Below, piece by piece: positions 27,572 through 37,044 of a stretch of DNA of 49,688 nucleotides; the first letter of the stretch is position 1, and every line of letters starts with the position of its first letter. Both the position numbers and the translations under genes were made by a program. Below the pieces are notes generated by a model, which saw only the letters and a program-made list of their open reading frames with translations, did no database searches and had not been told where the DNA came from. The stretch lies in assembly GCF_000181495.1 (NCBI RefSeq), contig NZ_ABCF01000016.1, forward strand, positions 1 through 49,688. The letters are read 5' to 3'. The DNA comes from Bacillus sp. SG-1. Lineage in GTDB: Bacteria > Bacillota > Bacilli > Bacillales > Bacillaceae_B.

Positions 27572-28519
27572 ATGCTTGGAACATCTATCAAAAACGGGTC
27601 GATTGCTGGTCTGAAGACAACGTGGTCATTGGGGAAAGTCATTTTTCCGATAACGATGATTGTCGTGCTGCTGCAGCATACACCGATTTTACCTTGGATC
27701 ATTGAGAAGATTTCACCTTTCATGGGACTGTTCGGCCTTTCCGGGGACGCGGCAATTCCACTCGTGCTCGGAAACTTCCTGAATCTGTATGCTGCTATCG
27801 GGGGAATTCTTTCGCTTGATCTTACGGTAAAAGAAGTCTTTATCATCGCGGTCATGCTGAGCTTTTGCCATAATCTGCTGATAGAGTCTTCTGTTGCTGC
27901 AAAAGTCGGTGTGAAAATTTGGGTCATCCTGACAGTGAGAATCGGGTTGGCGGTCGTTTCAGCAGTCGTCATCAACCTTGTTTGGAACGGGGGCGGAGAG
28001 CTGGCGCAGTATGGAATGGTTCCTCCGCAGAATTCGAACCCTGAAGGCTGGGGGCAGATTTTTCTCCTTGCATTTGAAAAAGCAGGGTATGGCATACTGC
28101 AGCTTGCCTTAATCGTCATCCCTCTTATGATCGGACTTCAAATTTTAAAAGACAAAAAATGGCTTGCAGCGTTCTCAAAATGGATGTCACCGTTTACGAG
28201 AGCGATGGGGATGAATGCCAACACCTCCACAACAATGGCTGCGGGCCTGCTGATCGGCTTGGCTTACGGAGCGGGCGTGATGATTCAGGCCGTACAAGAA
28301 GACGGGGTCAGCAAAAAAGATGTCACCCTCGCCTTTATTTTCCTTGTCGCCTGCCACGCTGTTGTCGAAGATACCTTGATTTTTATCCCGCTCGGCATCC
28401 CGGTGCTGCCTCTGTTGATCATCAGGGTGGTCACCGCAATTCTTCTGACAATTACCGTCGCGTATATATGGAGACGTGCTGAAGTCACTAAAGCCAAAGG
28501 AAAGGAAGTAACGCTATGA
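27572..28519 (+). CDS. yvoD: Nucleoside-recognition (Gate) domain membrane protein YvoD
   Basis: A 315-aa polytopic membrane protein with two Gate/nucleoside-recognition domains (about 15-130 and 165-290). Conserved patches include [20 protein letters not shown] and [16 protein letters not shown], the latter followed by [10 protein letters not shown]. The transport role is not established. The stop overlaps the ppaX start as ATGA, giving tight coupling. It lies in the conserved hprK-lgt-yvoD-ppaX-yvoF cluster. Confidence 0.88.
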   Translation: MLGTSIKNGSIAGLKTTWSLGKVIFPITMIVVLLQHTPILPWIIEKISPFMGLFGLSGDAAIPLVLGNFLNLYAAIGGILSLDLTVKEVFIIAVMLSFCHNLLIESSVAAKVGVKIWVILTVRIGLAVVSAVVINLVWNGGGELAQYGMVPPQNSNPEGWGQIFLLAFEKAGYGILQLALIVIPLMIGLQILKDKKWLAAFSKWMSPFTRAMGMNANTSTTMAAGLLIGLAYGAGVMIQAVQEDGVSKKDVTLAFIFLVACHAVVEDTLIFIPLGIPVLPLLIIRVVTAILLTITVAYIWRRAEVTKAKGKEVTL

Positions 28520-29169
28520 GTAAAAAAATTACAACATTGTTATTCGACTTAGATGGAACATTGATTAATACAAACGAACTGATCATCTCTTCATTTTTGC
28601 ATACGATGAATACTTACTTCCCGGATCAATACAAACGGGAAGATGTCCTGCAGTTCATGGGACCGCCGCTTGAGGAATCTTTTCTTAAAGTAAATCCGGA
28701 TGCAGTGGAAGAGATGGTGAAAACCTACCGGACCTACAACCTTGAAAAACATGATTCTCTCGTTACTGAATTCGAAGGAGTCTTTGAAACAATTCAAACG
28801 CTGAGTCAGAACGGGTACAAAATGGCCATCGTATCAACGAAAGTTCGCGATGTGGTCATTAAGGGATTGAAGCTGACGAACCTCGATCAGTTCTTTGATG
28901 TCATCATCACCCTGGATGAAGTGGAAAATGCAAAACCGGATCCAGAGCCGATCAATAAAGCGTTGGAAGCTCTCGGGTCCACACCTGAGGAATCGATCAT
29001 GGTGGGTGATAACCATCACGATATCCTGGCTGGTAAAAATGCCGGTACCTATTCGGCGGGAGTCGCCTGGAGTGCGAAAGGCCGGGAATATCTTGACCAC
29101 TATGAGCCGGATTTCATGCTTGAAACAATGCCCGATCTTTTAGATGTGGTTGGGATGGAAAAGCGATGA
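28516..29169 (+). CDS. ppaX: Pyrophosphatase PpaX (HAD family)
   Basis: A 217-aa HAD hydrolase that removes the pyrophosphate released when HprK dephosphorylates P-Ser-HPr. Motif I is DLDGTLINT (nucleophile D11, acid D13), motif II is around VSTKVR and motif III/IV is KPDPEP with GDNHHDI. A start-stop overlap with yvoD and another ATGA overlap with yvoF mark one transcript. Its biological partner, HprK, is frameshifted in this window. Confidence 0.93.
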   Translation: MSKKITTLLFDLDGTLINTNELIISSFLHTMNTYFPDQYKREDVLQFMGPPLEESFLKVNPDAVEEMVKTYRTYNLEKHDSLVTEFEGVFETIQTLSQNGYKMAIVSTKVRDVVIKGLKLTNLDQFFDVIITLDEVENAKPDPEPINKALEALGSTPEESIMVGDNHHDILAGKNAGTYSAGVAWSAKGREYLDHYEPDFMLETMPDLLDVVGMEKR

Positions 29170-29699
29170 GAAGGACGACCCGTTATAAAGTTGACGGGGC
29201 AAACTCTCTCTGGCACGTTTATAAAACCGTCCCATTCCTGAAGGTCGTCAAAAATTTTGTGGTGATCCAGCTGGCAAGGTACACACCTTTCCTGGGAATG
29301 AAAAACTGGCTGTACCGGAATTTTCTGAAGATGAACATCGGAAATGAAACATCATTTGCCTTGATGGTCATGCTCGATGTCATGTTTCCTGAAAAAATTT
29401 CCGTCGGGCGCAATACGGTAATCGGATATAACACAACGATCCTCGCCCATGAATACTTAATCAAAGAGTACCGTCTTGGTGAAGTGGAAATCGGCAGTGA
29501 AGTCATGATCGGCGCAAACACAACGATTCTTCCGGGCATCAAAATCGGGGACGGGGCCATTGTGTCTGCAGGCACCCTTGTGCATAAAGACGTCCCTGCC
29601 GGTGCTTTCGTCGGAGGAAACCCGATGAAGGTGATCTACACAAAAGAAGAACTCGCCGAACGATGGAAAGACGATGAAATTTATGGCAATAAAGAATGA
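29166..29699 (+). CDS. yvoF: Hexapeptide-repeat acyltransferase YvoF
   Basis: A 177-aa LbH acetyltransferase. Hexapeptide turns are visible from about residue 75: [15 protein letters not shown], then [18 protein letters not shown] and [15 protein letters not shown], ending in [12 protein letters not shown]. The acceptor is unknown. The start overlaps ppaX by 4 nt. It is the last gene of the cluster and is followed by a terminator. Confidence 0.87.
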   Translation: MRRTTRYKVDGANSLWHVYKTVPFLKVVKNFVVIQLARYTPFLGMKNWLYRNFLKMNIGNETSFALMVMLDVMFPEKISVGRNTVIGYNTTILAHEYLIKEYRLGEVEIGSEVMIGANTTILPGIKIGDGAIVSAGTLVHKDVPAGAFVGGNPMKVIYTKEELAERWKDDEIYGNKE

Positions 29700-29703
29700 A
29701 GGG

Positions 29704-29740
29704 ATCCCCTTAGCTACTGTGGCTGAGGGGATTCTTTTGA
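29704..29740 (+). terminator. Terminator after yvoF
   Basis: An 11-bp stem, ATCCCCTTAGC (29704-29714) with GCTGAGGGGAT (29722-29732), followed by TCTTTT. Confidence 0.88.
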
Positions 29741-29770
29741 TTGGTGCCAGTGTCGAATTTTGCGGAACGG

Positions 29771-29890
29771 TCGATAAATCGGCAGAATCGCCGATAAAAA
29801 TTAATAATCGCTGATAAAATTTAAAAATTGCCGATAAATCAAAATTTCCGCTGATAAATTCAGAAAATAGCTGATAACCGATGACCCGCT
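29771..29890. repeat. Tandem array, exact 20-bp period, GATAAA core
   Basis: Six units start at 29771, 29791, 29811, 29831, 29851 and 29871. Each opens with YCGATAA or CTGATAA and then diverges in an A+T-rich tail that usually ends in CG or TG. The spacing never varies. It lies between the yvoF terminator and the his promoter. Confidence 0.85.
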
Positions 29891-29942
29891 TCCGCCAAAA
29901 AAACGCCACCAGTCCCACGAACGAAAAATCAGCCAAACTCAC

Positions 29943-29974
29943 AAAAGACTCTCCTGGCAAAAGGGTCTTTTTTT
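29943..29974 (+). terminator. Intergenic terminator-like hairpin
   Basis: AAAAGAC (29943-29949) pairs with GTCTTTT (29965-29971), with CCT/AGG pairing inside, then T residues. It lies after the 20-bp array and before the his promoter. Confidence 0.6.
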
Positions 29975-30010
29975 ACGTTCCGGGCAAACTAATCAAAAAG
30001 AGTTTTTCGG

Positions 30011-30039
30011 TTGACTGCCATTGAGGATAGAGTTACACT
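30011..30039 (+). promoter_or_regulatory. Sigma-A promoter of the his operon
   Basis: The -35 box TTGACT (30011-30016) and the -10 box TACACT (30034-30039) are separated by 17 bp. The leader of about 115 nt is A+T-rich with no T-box features. Confidence 0.8.
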
Positions 30040-30160
30040 ACATATAACTTTAATTTATTAGCACATTAGCGAACTAAAGCATTCTAAATATTTTCAATAA
30101 ATCGACTCTAGTGCAATAATAAATAGATACTGTAAAAAAACAGAAAAAAAGGTGGTTGTC

Positions 30161-31345
30161 ATGTCAAAGCTGTTCATGTTTGAGAAACCGTTGGGGATGA
30201 GGGATACATTTCCGAGTCTTTACCAAGCGAAAGCGTCATTAAAAACAAAAATGGATGAAACGATTAAAGCCTGGGGCTATCAGTTTATAGAAACACCGAC
30301 TCTTGAATACTTTGAGACTGTCGGCGAGGCATCTGCGATTCTGGACAGGCAGCTGTTCAAGCTCCTCGACCAGCAGGGGCATACTCTGGTGCTGCGGCCG
30401 GATATGACAGCCCCGATTGCCAGGGTTGCCGCTTCAAAACTTTTGCGTAACAAACAGCCATTGCGTCTTGCATATTGTGCGAATGTTTTTCGAGCTCAGC
30501 AGCGTGAAGGAGGCAGGCCTGCAGAATTCGAGCAGTTCGGGATTGAGTGTATCGGCGACGAAACGATTTCAGCTGACGGGGAAGTGATTTCCCTGATGAT
30601 TTCCTCGTTTAAAGCAGCCGGTTTGCAAAACTTCACGATTTCAATAGGACACATCGGTTTTGTCAGGGAGCTGTTCAAAGAAATTTTAGGAACAGAAGAG
30701 CGTGCGAATACGTTAAGTCGTTTTTTATATGAAAAAAATTATGTAGGATTCCGGGACCATGTCAACGATCTGCCGCTTTCTTCCATCGACAAGCAGCGTC
30801 TGTTTTCATTTCTGAAATTACGAGGCGGAAAAGACAAACTGCAGGAAGCATATCCGTTAATGGAAGGTGAGGCAGGACGAGAAGCGATCGGACAACTGGA
30901 AGAATTGTCGGATCTTCTTGAAGATTACGGTCTGGCTCAATATGTGAAGTTTGATTTGAGTCTTGTCAGCCACATGAGTTATTACTCGGGTATTCTTTTT
31001 GAAACGTATGCCGGGAATGTCGGATTTCCCATTGGAAATGGCGGCCGTTACAATAAATTAATGGAAAAGTTCGGGAAGGATTCCGGGGCGACCGGTTTTG
31101 CCCTGAGGATTGATCACATATTGGAGGCTTTGGGTTTCGCGGAAAATCCGGTCACAGATCACTGCGTACTTTTCAGCCGGGAACGCAGAAGTGAAGCGAT
31201 TCAATTTGCACAGGATTTGAGGCAGAGCGGGAAGAGTGTTGTACTGCAGGACTGGAAAGGGATCACAGATGTCGATGAATTCTCAAAGGAATTTACTGAT
31301 GTAAGTTATTTTATCGGGAAGAACGGAAAAGGCGGTGATGAGTGA
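30161..31345 (+). CDS. hisZ: ATP phosphoribosyltransferase regulatory subunit HisZ
   Basis: A 394-aa paralogue of histidyl-tRNA synthetase lacking the anticodon domain. It binds short-form HisG and is required for the first step of histidine synthesis. Class II synthetase-like motifs are visible ([13 protein letters not shown] near 75-87, [20 protein letters not shown] near 108-127, [10 protein letters not shown] near 300). The ATG at 30161 has AGGTGG upstream; GTG at 30152 sits within that site and is rejected. It overlaps hisG by one base. Confidence 0.95.
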   Translation: MSKLFMFEKPLGMRDTFPSLYQAKASLKTKMDETIKAWGYQFIETPTLEYFETVGEASAILDRQLFKLLDQQGHTLVLRPDMTAPIARVAASKLLRNKQPLRLAYCANVFRAQQREGGRPAEFEQFGIECIGDETISADGEVISLMISSFKAAGLQNFTISIGHIGFVRELFKEILGTEERANTLSRFLYEKNYVGFRDHVNDLPLSSIDKQRLFSFLKLRGGKDKLQEAYPLMEGEAGREAIGQLEELSDLLEDYGLAQYVKFDLSLVSHMSYYSGILFETYAGNVGFPIGNGGRYNKLMEKFGKDSGATGFALRIDHILEALGFAENPVTDHCVLFSRERRSEAIQFAQDLRQSGKSVVLQDWKGITDVDEFSKEFTDVSYFIGKNGKGGDE

Positions 31346-31980
31346 TGACGGATTTGACGATCGCAATGCCAAAAGGGCGGATATTCGATGAAGCGCTGGA
31401 ACTTCTGAGGCAGGCTGGATATAATCTTCCGCCAGAGTTTGATGATTCCAGGAAGCTGATCATCGAAGTGCCTGAAGAAAAACTGACGTTCATCCTCGCC
31501 AAGCCAATGGATGTCCCGACCTATGTGGAACACGGTGTGGCCGACCTCGGAATTGCCGGGAAGGATGTCATGCTGGAGGAAGAAAGGGACGTATATGAAC
31601 TCCTTGATTTAAAAATTTCCGCCTGCTACTTAGCAGTGGCCGGGCTTCCTGGTACGAAAATGAATGAAGTCGCGCCGAAGATTGCTACGAAATATCCGAC
31701 GATTGCCTCCAGTTATTTTCGAGAACAGGGAGAACAGGTCGAAATTATCAAGTTGAATGGATCGATTGAGTTGGCCCCGATGATCGGACTGGCAGACAGG
31801 ATTGTGGATATAGTTTCGACAGGAAGAACCCTGAAAGAAAATGGATTGGTTGAATATGAAAAAATCGTCGACATTACGTCAAGGCTGATTGTGAACCCGG
31901 TCAGCTACAGAATGAAGGATGAAAGAATCGATGAGCTGGCAGAGAGATTAAGAGAAGTAGTCAGCAATATTCCGGTATAG
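31345..31980 (+). CDS. hisG: ATP phosphoribosyltransferase, short form HisG
   Basis: A 211-aa catalytic subunit that joins PRPP and ATP to give phosphoribosyl-ATP, the first step of histidine synthesis. It starts [12 protein letters not shown] and contains the PRPP-binding block [15 protein letters not shown] (about 155-169). It lacks the C-terminal regulatory domain of the long form, so it depends on HisZ. The ATG at 31345 overlaps the hisZ stop. Confidence 0.96.
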   Translation: MTDLTIAMPKGRIFDEALELLRQAGYNLPPEFDDSRKLIIEVPEEKLTFILAKPMDVPTYVEHGVADLGIAGKDVMLEEERDVYELLDLKISACYLAVAGLPGTKMNEVAPKIATKYPTIASSYFREQGEQVEIIKLNGSIELAPMIGLADRIVDIVSTGRTLKENGLVEYEKIVDITSRLIVNPVSYRMKDERIDELAERLREVVSNIPV

Positions 31981-31995
31981 AAGGAGGGGATCATC

Positions 31996-33264
31996 ATGAA
32001 GATCATAGAGGCAAAAGGTAATTTATCGATTAAGCGTTCAATCGACAGCGGGACGGAAGAACAGCGTAAAGCAGTCCAGGAGATTTTACGGGAAGTGAAA
32101 TCTGCTGGAGACCTTGCGTTGTTAAAATACACGGAGAAATTTGATGGAGTCAGGCTTCAGGATATGAAGGTTACCTCAGAGGAAGTCGATGCAGCGGTAA
32201 AGGAAATCGGCACTGAAATGGTGAGAATCATCGAAGAGGCTGCTGAGAATATTTCCTCCTTCCATGGAAAACAAAAACGGAATTCATGGTTTGACACGGA
32301 TGAGAACGGTACCCTGCTGGGCCAGAAAATCACCCCTCTTGACTCTGTCGGTGTATACGTACCGGGCGGAACAGCGGCTTACCCGTCTTCTGTCTTGATG
32401 AATGTTCTTCCTGCGAAGGTGGCGGGAGTAGAGCGCATCGTCATGGTCACTCCTCCAGGTGAAGACGGACGCATTCCTTCAGCTGTCCTTGCGGCTGCCC
32501 GGGTTGCCGGAGTCACGGAAATCTGGAAGGTCGGCGGTGCCCAGGCGATAGGTGCGCTTGCATATGGGACAGAAAGTATGGCACCGGTCGATAAAATCGT
32601 TGGTCCGGGGAATATTTATGTCGCGCTGGCCAAACGGGAAGTCTTCGGTGATGTTGCAATTGATATGATTGCCGGTCCAAGTGAGATTGTTGTGTTGGCG
32701 GATGAAACGGGATTAGCAGAAGAGATTGCTGCTGACCTGCTGTCACAGGCGGAACACGATGTGAATGCTTCGGCAGTGCTTGTGACAACTTCAGCGCAGC
32801 TTGCGGAAGAGGTTTCCGCACAGGTGGAGAAAGCACTGGAAGATTTGCCACGTAAAGAAATTGCCGCAGAGTCGGTGGAACGCTTCGGTGCGATTTACCT
32901 TGCTGAAAGTATGGAAAAAGCGGTGGAAGTGGTCAATGACCTGGCACCAGAGCATTTGGAAATTATGACTAACAATCCGATGGTGACGATGGCCAAGATA
33001 CGCCACGCCGGCGCCGTTTTCTTAGGGAGATACAGTTCAGAACCTGTCGGGGACTATTTTGCCGGACCGAACCATGTGCTTCCGACAAACGGGACAGCAC
33101 GGTTCTCATCCCCATTGAATGTGGATGATTTTACAAAAAAGACATCGGTCATTTCTTATAGTGAAAAAGCGTTGAAAGATAACTACAGCAAAATCGCGAA
33201 ACTGGCGCGCCTTGAGGGCTTGGAAGCCCATGCCCGAGCGGTCGAATCGCGGTTTAAAAAATAA
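31996..33264 (+). CDS. hisD: Histidinol dehydrogenase HisD
   Basis: A 422-aa zinc enzyme that oxidises histidinol to histidine in two NAD-dependent steps. The signature [15 protein letters not shown] is near residues 222-236, with metal and catalytic residues in [12 protein letters not shown] and PEHLEIM. GGAGGGG precedes the ATG. It is 15 nt after hisG. The gap to hisB (116 nt) is enlarged by a REP-like pair. Confidence 0.96.
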   Translation: MKIIEAKGNLSIKRSIDSGTEEQRKAVQEILREVKSAGDLALLKYTEKFDGVRLQDMKVTSEEVDAAVKEIGTEMVRIIEEAAENISSFHGKQKRNSWFDTDENGTLLGQKITPLDSVGVYVPGGTAAYPSSVLMNVLPAKVAGVERIVMVTPPGEDGRIPSAVLAAARVAGVTEIWKVGGAQAIGALAYGTESMAPVDKIVGPGNIYVALAKREVFGDVAIDMIAGPSEIVVLADETGLAEEIAADLLSQAEHDVNASAVLVTTSAQLAEEVSAQVEKALEDLPRKEIAAESVERFGAIYLAESMEKAVEVVNDLAPEHLEIMTNNPMVTMAKIRHAGAVFLGRYSSEPVGDYFAGPNHVLPTNGTARFSSPLNVDDFTKKTSVISYSEKALKDNYSKIAKLARLEGLEAHARAVESRFKK

Positions 33265-33277
33265 ATAGATGTTGCTT

Positions 33278-33362
33278 TAGCCCATTAACGCGCTAAGAGG
33301 GACAGTCCCTCTTCGTACGTTAACGCGTTAAAGCACAAAGAGGGACTGTCCCTTTTAATACG
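33278..33362. repeat. REP-like palindromes, copy 4, inside the his operon
   Basis: Two cores occur, GGGACAGTCCC (33299-33309) and GGGACTGTCCC (33343-33353), linked by TTAACGCGTTAAAGC. The pair fills the hisD-hisB gap just ahead of the hisB ribosome binding site. Confidence 0.9.
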
Positions 33363-33380
33363 GTGAAGGAGTGAAGTGTT

Positions 33381-33974
33381 GTGGAAGATAGCAGAAGGGC
33401 GGAGTTGGTCCGCAAGACGAATGAGACGGATATTGAGCTTAGCTTTTCAATAGATGGAACCGGAAATGCAAATATAGAAACGGGTGTGCCGTTCATGTCC
33501 CACATGCTGGACCTGTTCACGAAGCACGGCCAGTTCGATTTGAATGTCAATGCCCAGGGAGATATTGACGTTGACGATCATCATACAACTGAAGATATCG
33601 GAATCTGTCTTGGTCAGGCCCTTCAAAAGGCATTGGGAGACAAAAAAGGGATCAAGCGTTACGGAAATGCCTTTGTGCCGATGGATGAAGCGCTGGCTCA
33701 GGTGGTCGTGGATTTGAGCAACAGGCCGCACCTGGAAATGAGGGCGGATTTCCCAAGCCAGAAAGTAGGAACGTTTGATACTGAGCTTGTACATGAATTT
33801 CTTTGGAAATTGGCGTTGGAAGCGAGGATGAATCTTCATGTCATCGTACACTACGGCCATAATACACACCACATGATTGAAGCGGTCTTCAAGGCGCTGG
33901 GACGTGCCCTGGATGAAGCGACGACCATTGACCCGAGAATTCAAGGGGTGCCATCTACGAAAGGAATGTTATAA
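33381..33974 (+). CDS. hisB: Imidazoleglycerol-phosphate dehydratase HisB
   Basis: A 197-aa manganese enzyme that dehydrates imidazoleglycerol phosphate. Both metal-binding repeats are present: [17 protein letters not shown] (about 67-83) and [20 protein letters not shown] (about 155-174). It is monofunctional, with no phosphatase domain. The start is GTG 33381 with AAGGAG 9 nt upstream. It follows the REP-like pair and touches hisH. Confidence 0.95.
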   Translation: MEDSRRAELVRKTNETDIELSFSIDGTGNANIETGVPFMSHMLDLFTKHGQFDLNVNAQGDIDVDDHHTTEDIGICLGQALQKALGDKKGIKRYGNAFVPMDEALAQVVVDLSNRPHLEMRADFPSQKVGTFDTELVHEFLWKLALEARMNLHVIVHYGHNTHHMIEAVFKALGRALDEATTIDPRIQGVPSTKGML

Positions 33975-34604
33975 ATGATCGGAATCGTCGATTATGGAAT
34001 GGGAAATCTGTTCAGTGTCGCAAAGGCGCTTGAACGGCTGGATGTTCCTTATTTTATCAGTGAAGATGTAAAAGAGCTCCGAAAAGCGGACGGCTTGCTT
34101 CTTCCGGGAGTCGGCTCCTTCCGCGATGCCATGACGCTATTAGCACGCCAGAAGCTGATTGGTTTCATTAAAGAGTATGCCGGGAGCGGGAAGCCTCTCC
34201 TAGGAATCTGTTTGGGGATGCAGCTCCTTTATGATGAAAGTGAAGAGAATGGAACCACTGAGGGACTTGGCCTCCTGAAAGGCCGTGTCATAAGGATTCC
34301 GAGACAGACAGAAGAGATGAAGATTCCGCATATGGGCTGGAACAAACTTCGATTCGTCAATGAATCACCATTGCTGGAAGGTTTGTCGGAAGAACATGTT
34401 TACTTTGTTCACTCTTATTATATTTCTGAAGCGGATTCTGACGATGTTGTAGCGACAGCAGAGTACGGCGTGGAAGTGCCGGCAATCGCAGGGAAAGACA
34501 ATATATTCGGAATGCAATTTCATCCGGAAAAAAGCAGCGAACTCGGCATGAAGCTGCTGCGTAATTTTACAAAACTGGTGGAGCAAAAGGAGGAAGTGCG
34601 ATGA
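33975..34604 (+). CDS. hisH: Imidazole glycerol phosphate synthase, glutaminase subunit HisH
   Basis: A 209-aa class I glutamine amidotransferase that supplies ammonia to HisF. The catalytic Cys is C79 in GICLGMQLL, and the His-Glu pair is in MQFHPEKSS (about 186-188). It starts right after hisB and its stop overlaps the hisA start as ATGA. Confidence 0.96.
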   Translation: MIGIVDYGMGNLFSVAKALERLDVPYFISEDVKELRKADGLLLPGVGSFRDAMTLLARQKLIGFIKEYAGSGKPLLGICLGMQLLYDESEENGTTEGLGLLKGRVIRIPRQTEEMKIPHMGWNKLRFVNESPLLEGLSEEHVYFVHSYYISEADSDDVVATAEYGVEVPAIAGKDNIFGMQFHPEKSSELGMKLLRNFTKLVEQKEEVR

Positions 34605-35335
34605 GTTTTACCATCTATCCGGCGATCGACATGCGCGGCGGGAAGTGTGTCCGCCTGCTGCAGGGAGATTACAGCAAGGAAACGGTTTATGGAGATTCTC
34701 CTTTTGATATGGCGAAAAGGTTTGTGGATGAAGGAGCCCAATGGATTCACATGGTCGATCTGGACGGTGCGAAGGAAGGCAGCCGTGTGAATGATAAGTT
34801 TGTCATTGCTGTCGCAAATGAACTGGGTGCGAAAGTCCAGATTGGCGGCGGGATCCGTTCAGAAGAGGATATTGAATACTACCTTAATAACGGGGTTCAG
34901 AGGGTGATCATCGGCAGCCTGGCCGTTTCCCAAACGGAACTGGTGAAAAGCTGGCTTGCCAAGTATGGAGACAGGATAGCGATCGGCCTTGATGCCAAAG
35001 ATGGCTTTGTCGCCACTCACGGCTGGATTGAAACGTCACAGCTGAAGGCAGTAGACCTTGGTGTCGAGCTTGCCCAAGCAGGTGCTGAAACCTTTATTTT
35101 CACCGATATTGCAACGGACGGAATGCTGTCCGGTCCCAATGTTGAGGCAGTCGCGGAATTGGCGAAAGCCACAGGAAAAGAAGTGATCGCTTCCGGCGGG
35201 GTGAGTTCCATGGACGACCTCCGTCTTTTAAAAGAATACGAGGGTAAGGGTGTTGCCGGCGCCATCGTCGGAAAAGCGATCTACACGGGGAAAGTATCCG
35301 TGGAAGACGCTGTAAAAGAGGTGTCATCATGCTGA
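34601..35335 (+). CDS. hisA: ProFAR isomerase HisA
   Basis: A 244-aa beta/alpha barrel that isomerises ProFAR to PRFAR. The N-terminal strand [17 protein letters not shown] holds the first catalytic Asp, and the second is in [13 protein letters not shown]. The phosphate loops GGGIRS and ASGGVSS are present. It overlaps hisH by 4 nt and hisF by 7 nt. Confidence 0.96.
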   Translation: MSFTIYPAIDMRGGKCVRLLQGDYSKETVYGDSPFDMAKRFVDEGAQWIHMVDLDGAKEGSRVNDKFVIAVANELGAKVQIGGGIRSEEDIEYYLNNGVQRVIIGSLAVSQTELVKSWLAKYGDRIAIGLDAKDGFVATHGWIETSQLKAVDLGVELAQAGAETFIFTDIATDGMLSGPNVEAVAELAKATGKEVIASGGVSSMDDLRLLKEYEGKGVAGAIVGKAIYTGKVSVEDAVKEVSSC

Positions 35336-36087
35336 CGAAACGTATCATTCCTTGTCTCGATGTAAAAGAAGGCAGAGTCGTTAAGGGAATCAGCTTCGTT
35401 CAGCTTCGTGATGCGGGTGATCCTGTCGAACTCGCTAAATTTTACGATAAGCAAGGAGCGGACGAACTGGTATTCCTTGATATTTCAGCATCCCATGAAG
35501 GGCGCAAGACGATGATCGATGTGGTAAAAGAGGTCGCGTCGGAGCTTGCCATTCCTTTTACAGTCGGAGGCGGCATCAATTCAGTTGAAGATATGAAAAA
35601 TATCCTCCGTGCTGGAGCTGATAAGGTTTCCTTGAACACTGCAGCCGTAGTGCGGCCGGAACTGATTTCCGAAGGATCCCAATACTTCGGTTCCCAGTGC
35701 ATCGTCGTGGCGATAGACGCCAAGTTTGAAGAAGGAAGCGGCACATGGAAAGTCTATACGCATGGCGGCCGCAAAGTTACGGAAAAAGACGCCGTGTCCT
35801 GGGCTCAGGAAGCTGAAAAACTGGGTGCCGGAGAGATTCTCCTGACAAGCATGGACAGTGATGGCGGCAAAACAGGATTTAACCTTTCCTTGACCAAAGC
35901 TGTCAGTGAAGCCGTATCGATCCCGGTTATTGCCTCAGGCGGGGCAGGCAATGCAGAACATTTCGAAGAGATTTTTAAAAGAGGTAAAGCGGATGCGGCA
36001 CTGGCAGCGTCCATCTTCCATTATAAAGAAACAAGTGTTGAGCAAGTGAAGGAATATCTGAGGGAAAAGGAGGTTGCAGTAAGATGA
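35329..36087 (+). CDS. hisF: Imidazole glycerol phosphate synthase, cyclase subunit HisF
   Basis: A 252-aa beta/alpha barrel that partners HisH and yields imidazoleglycerol phosphate and AICAR. The catalytic Asp residues are D11 ([15 protein letters not shown]) and the one in [13 protein letters not shown]. The phosphate loops are GGGINS and ASGGAGN. It overlaps both hisA and hisI. Confidence 0.96.
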   Translation: MLTKRIIPCLDVKEGRVVKGISFVQLRDAGDPVELAKFYDKQGADELVFLDISASHEGRKTMIDVVKEVASELAIPFTVGGGINSVEDMKNILRAGADKVSLNTAAVVRPELISEGSQYFGSQCIVVAIDAKFEEGSGTWKVYTHGGRKVTEKDAVSWAQEAEKLGAGEILLTSMDSDGGKTGFNLSLTKAVSEAVSIPVIASGGAGNAEHFEEIFKRGKADAALAASIFHYKETSVEQVKEYLREKEVAVR

Positions 36088-36713
36088 GCGTTATCATAGA
36101 AAGAATTCAATTCGATGAAAAGGGCCTCGTACCTGCCATCGTTCAGGATGCCTCCACAAAGAAGGTATTGACCCTGGCTTATATGAATGCCGAGTCTTTG
36201 AAGTTGTCGGTGGAAAAAGGGGAAACATGGTTTTATTCCCGTTCACGCCAGGAACTCTGGCATAAAGGCGCTACCAGTGGAAACACCCAGCGTATCGTCG
36301 AAATGAGATATGACTGTGATCAGGATGCGGTTCTGGTTGAGGTGGAACCTAAAGGACCGGCTTGCCACAAAGGGAACGAGAGCTGCTTTGAGGAAAGCTT
36401 TTATAAGTCTGAAGAGGTGTCAACCGATGGAAGTTCAATACTGACACAGCTTGAGAAAGTGATTTCCGACCGCTTCGACCAGCGACCGGAAGGAGCTTAT
36501 ACGACCTATCTCTTTGAAGAGGGTGTCGATAAGATTCTGAAGAAAATCGGTGAAGAAGCAGCCGAAGTCATTATCGCCGCGAAAAACCGCGACAAAGAAG
36601 AACTGAAGTGGGAAAGTGCAGACCTTCTGTATCATATGCTGGTCCTCCTCAAAGAACAGGGCCTCCCATTAAATGAAGTCTTTCAAACACTGGAAGAGCG
36701 TCACAACAAATGA
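36084..36713 (+). CDS. hisI: Bifunctional phosphoribosyl-AMP cyclohydrolase/phosphoribosyl-ATP pyrophosphatase HisIE
   Basis: A 209-aa fusion protein. The N-terminal cyclohydrolase (about 1-110) has [10 protein letters not shown] and CHKGNESCF with metal-binding Cys and His. The C-terminal pyrophosphatase (about 115-205) has [17 protein letters not shown] and [11 protein letters not shown]. It catalyses the second and third steps of the pathway and is the last gene of the operon. No hisC or histidinol-phosphatase gene lies in this window. Confidence 0.96.
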   Translation: MSVIIERIQFDEKGLVPAIVQDASTKKVLTLAYMNAESLKLSVEKGETWFYSRSRQELWHKGATSGNTQRIVEMRYDCDQDAVLVEVEPKGPACHKGNESCFEESFYKSEEVSTDGSSILTQLEKVISDRFDQRPEGAYTTYLFEEGVDKILKKIGEEAAEVIIAAKNRDKEELKWESADLLYHMLVLLKEQGLPLNEVFQTLEERHNK

Positions 36714-36718
36714 TTTTA

Positions 36719-36800
36719 ATGCTTTAAAGCACTAAGAGGGACAGTCCCCTTTGCTACGTTAACGTGCGAAAGGGGACAGTCCCTTTTTGTGTGCTTTTTT
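36719..36800. repeat. REP-like palindromes, copy 5 (pair)
   Basis: Two cores, AAGAGGGACAGTCCCCTTT and AAAGGGGACAGTCCCTTTT, lie just after hisI. The second, followed by T residues, could act as the his operon terminator. Confidence 0.85.
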
Positions 36801-36841
36801 TGTAATTCTATACAAAAGTGTATATTCATTTTAATTAGTCA

Positions 36842-36939
36842 ATTGAAGCGGTAGGTGTACGACCTCCTGCGGGATTAGCGGGACAGCTGAGGAGGTTCAC
36901 CGCCCGCCCCGTTGAGCCATACACCTGTAGTGGAAATCC
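36842..36939 (+). repeat. GC-rich palindromic repeat, shortened copy G3
   Basis: It begins ATTGAAGCGGTAGGTGTACG and ends TGTAGTGGAAATCC, with outer stem AGGTGTA/TACACCT. The segment between GGGACAGCTGAGGAGG and CACCGCCCGCCCC is shortened relative to the copy at 21956. It has no nested element. Confidence 0.8.
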
Positions 36940-37004
36940 ATTCACCTCGATTTATTTCCAGAAAATATCCTTCAGCGATGGTTTAGGAACTTAAATATGT
37001 GTGT

Positions 37005-37010
37005 TATACT
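37005..37010 (+). promoter_or_regulatory. Probable promoter -10 of the TPR-protein gene
   Basis: The extended -10 TGT-TATACT lies about 35 nt before the start codon. A weak -35, TTTAGG, is 17 bp upstream. Confidence 0.55.
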
Positions 37011-37044
37011 ACTGTAGTTAATCTATACGTTTCGGAGGACTTTC

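Noticed and set aside
29771..29890. A CRISPR array
   Set aside because: Units are only 20 bp with a short diverged core and no separate repeat and spacer blocks. No cas genes are present.
30040..30160. A T-box riboswitch controlling the his operon
   Set aside because: The leader lacks the T-box sequence, a specifier stem and a terminator; it is plain A+T-rich DNA.
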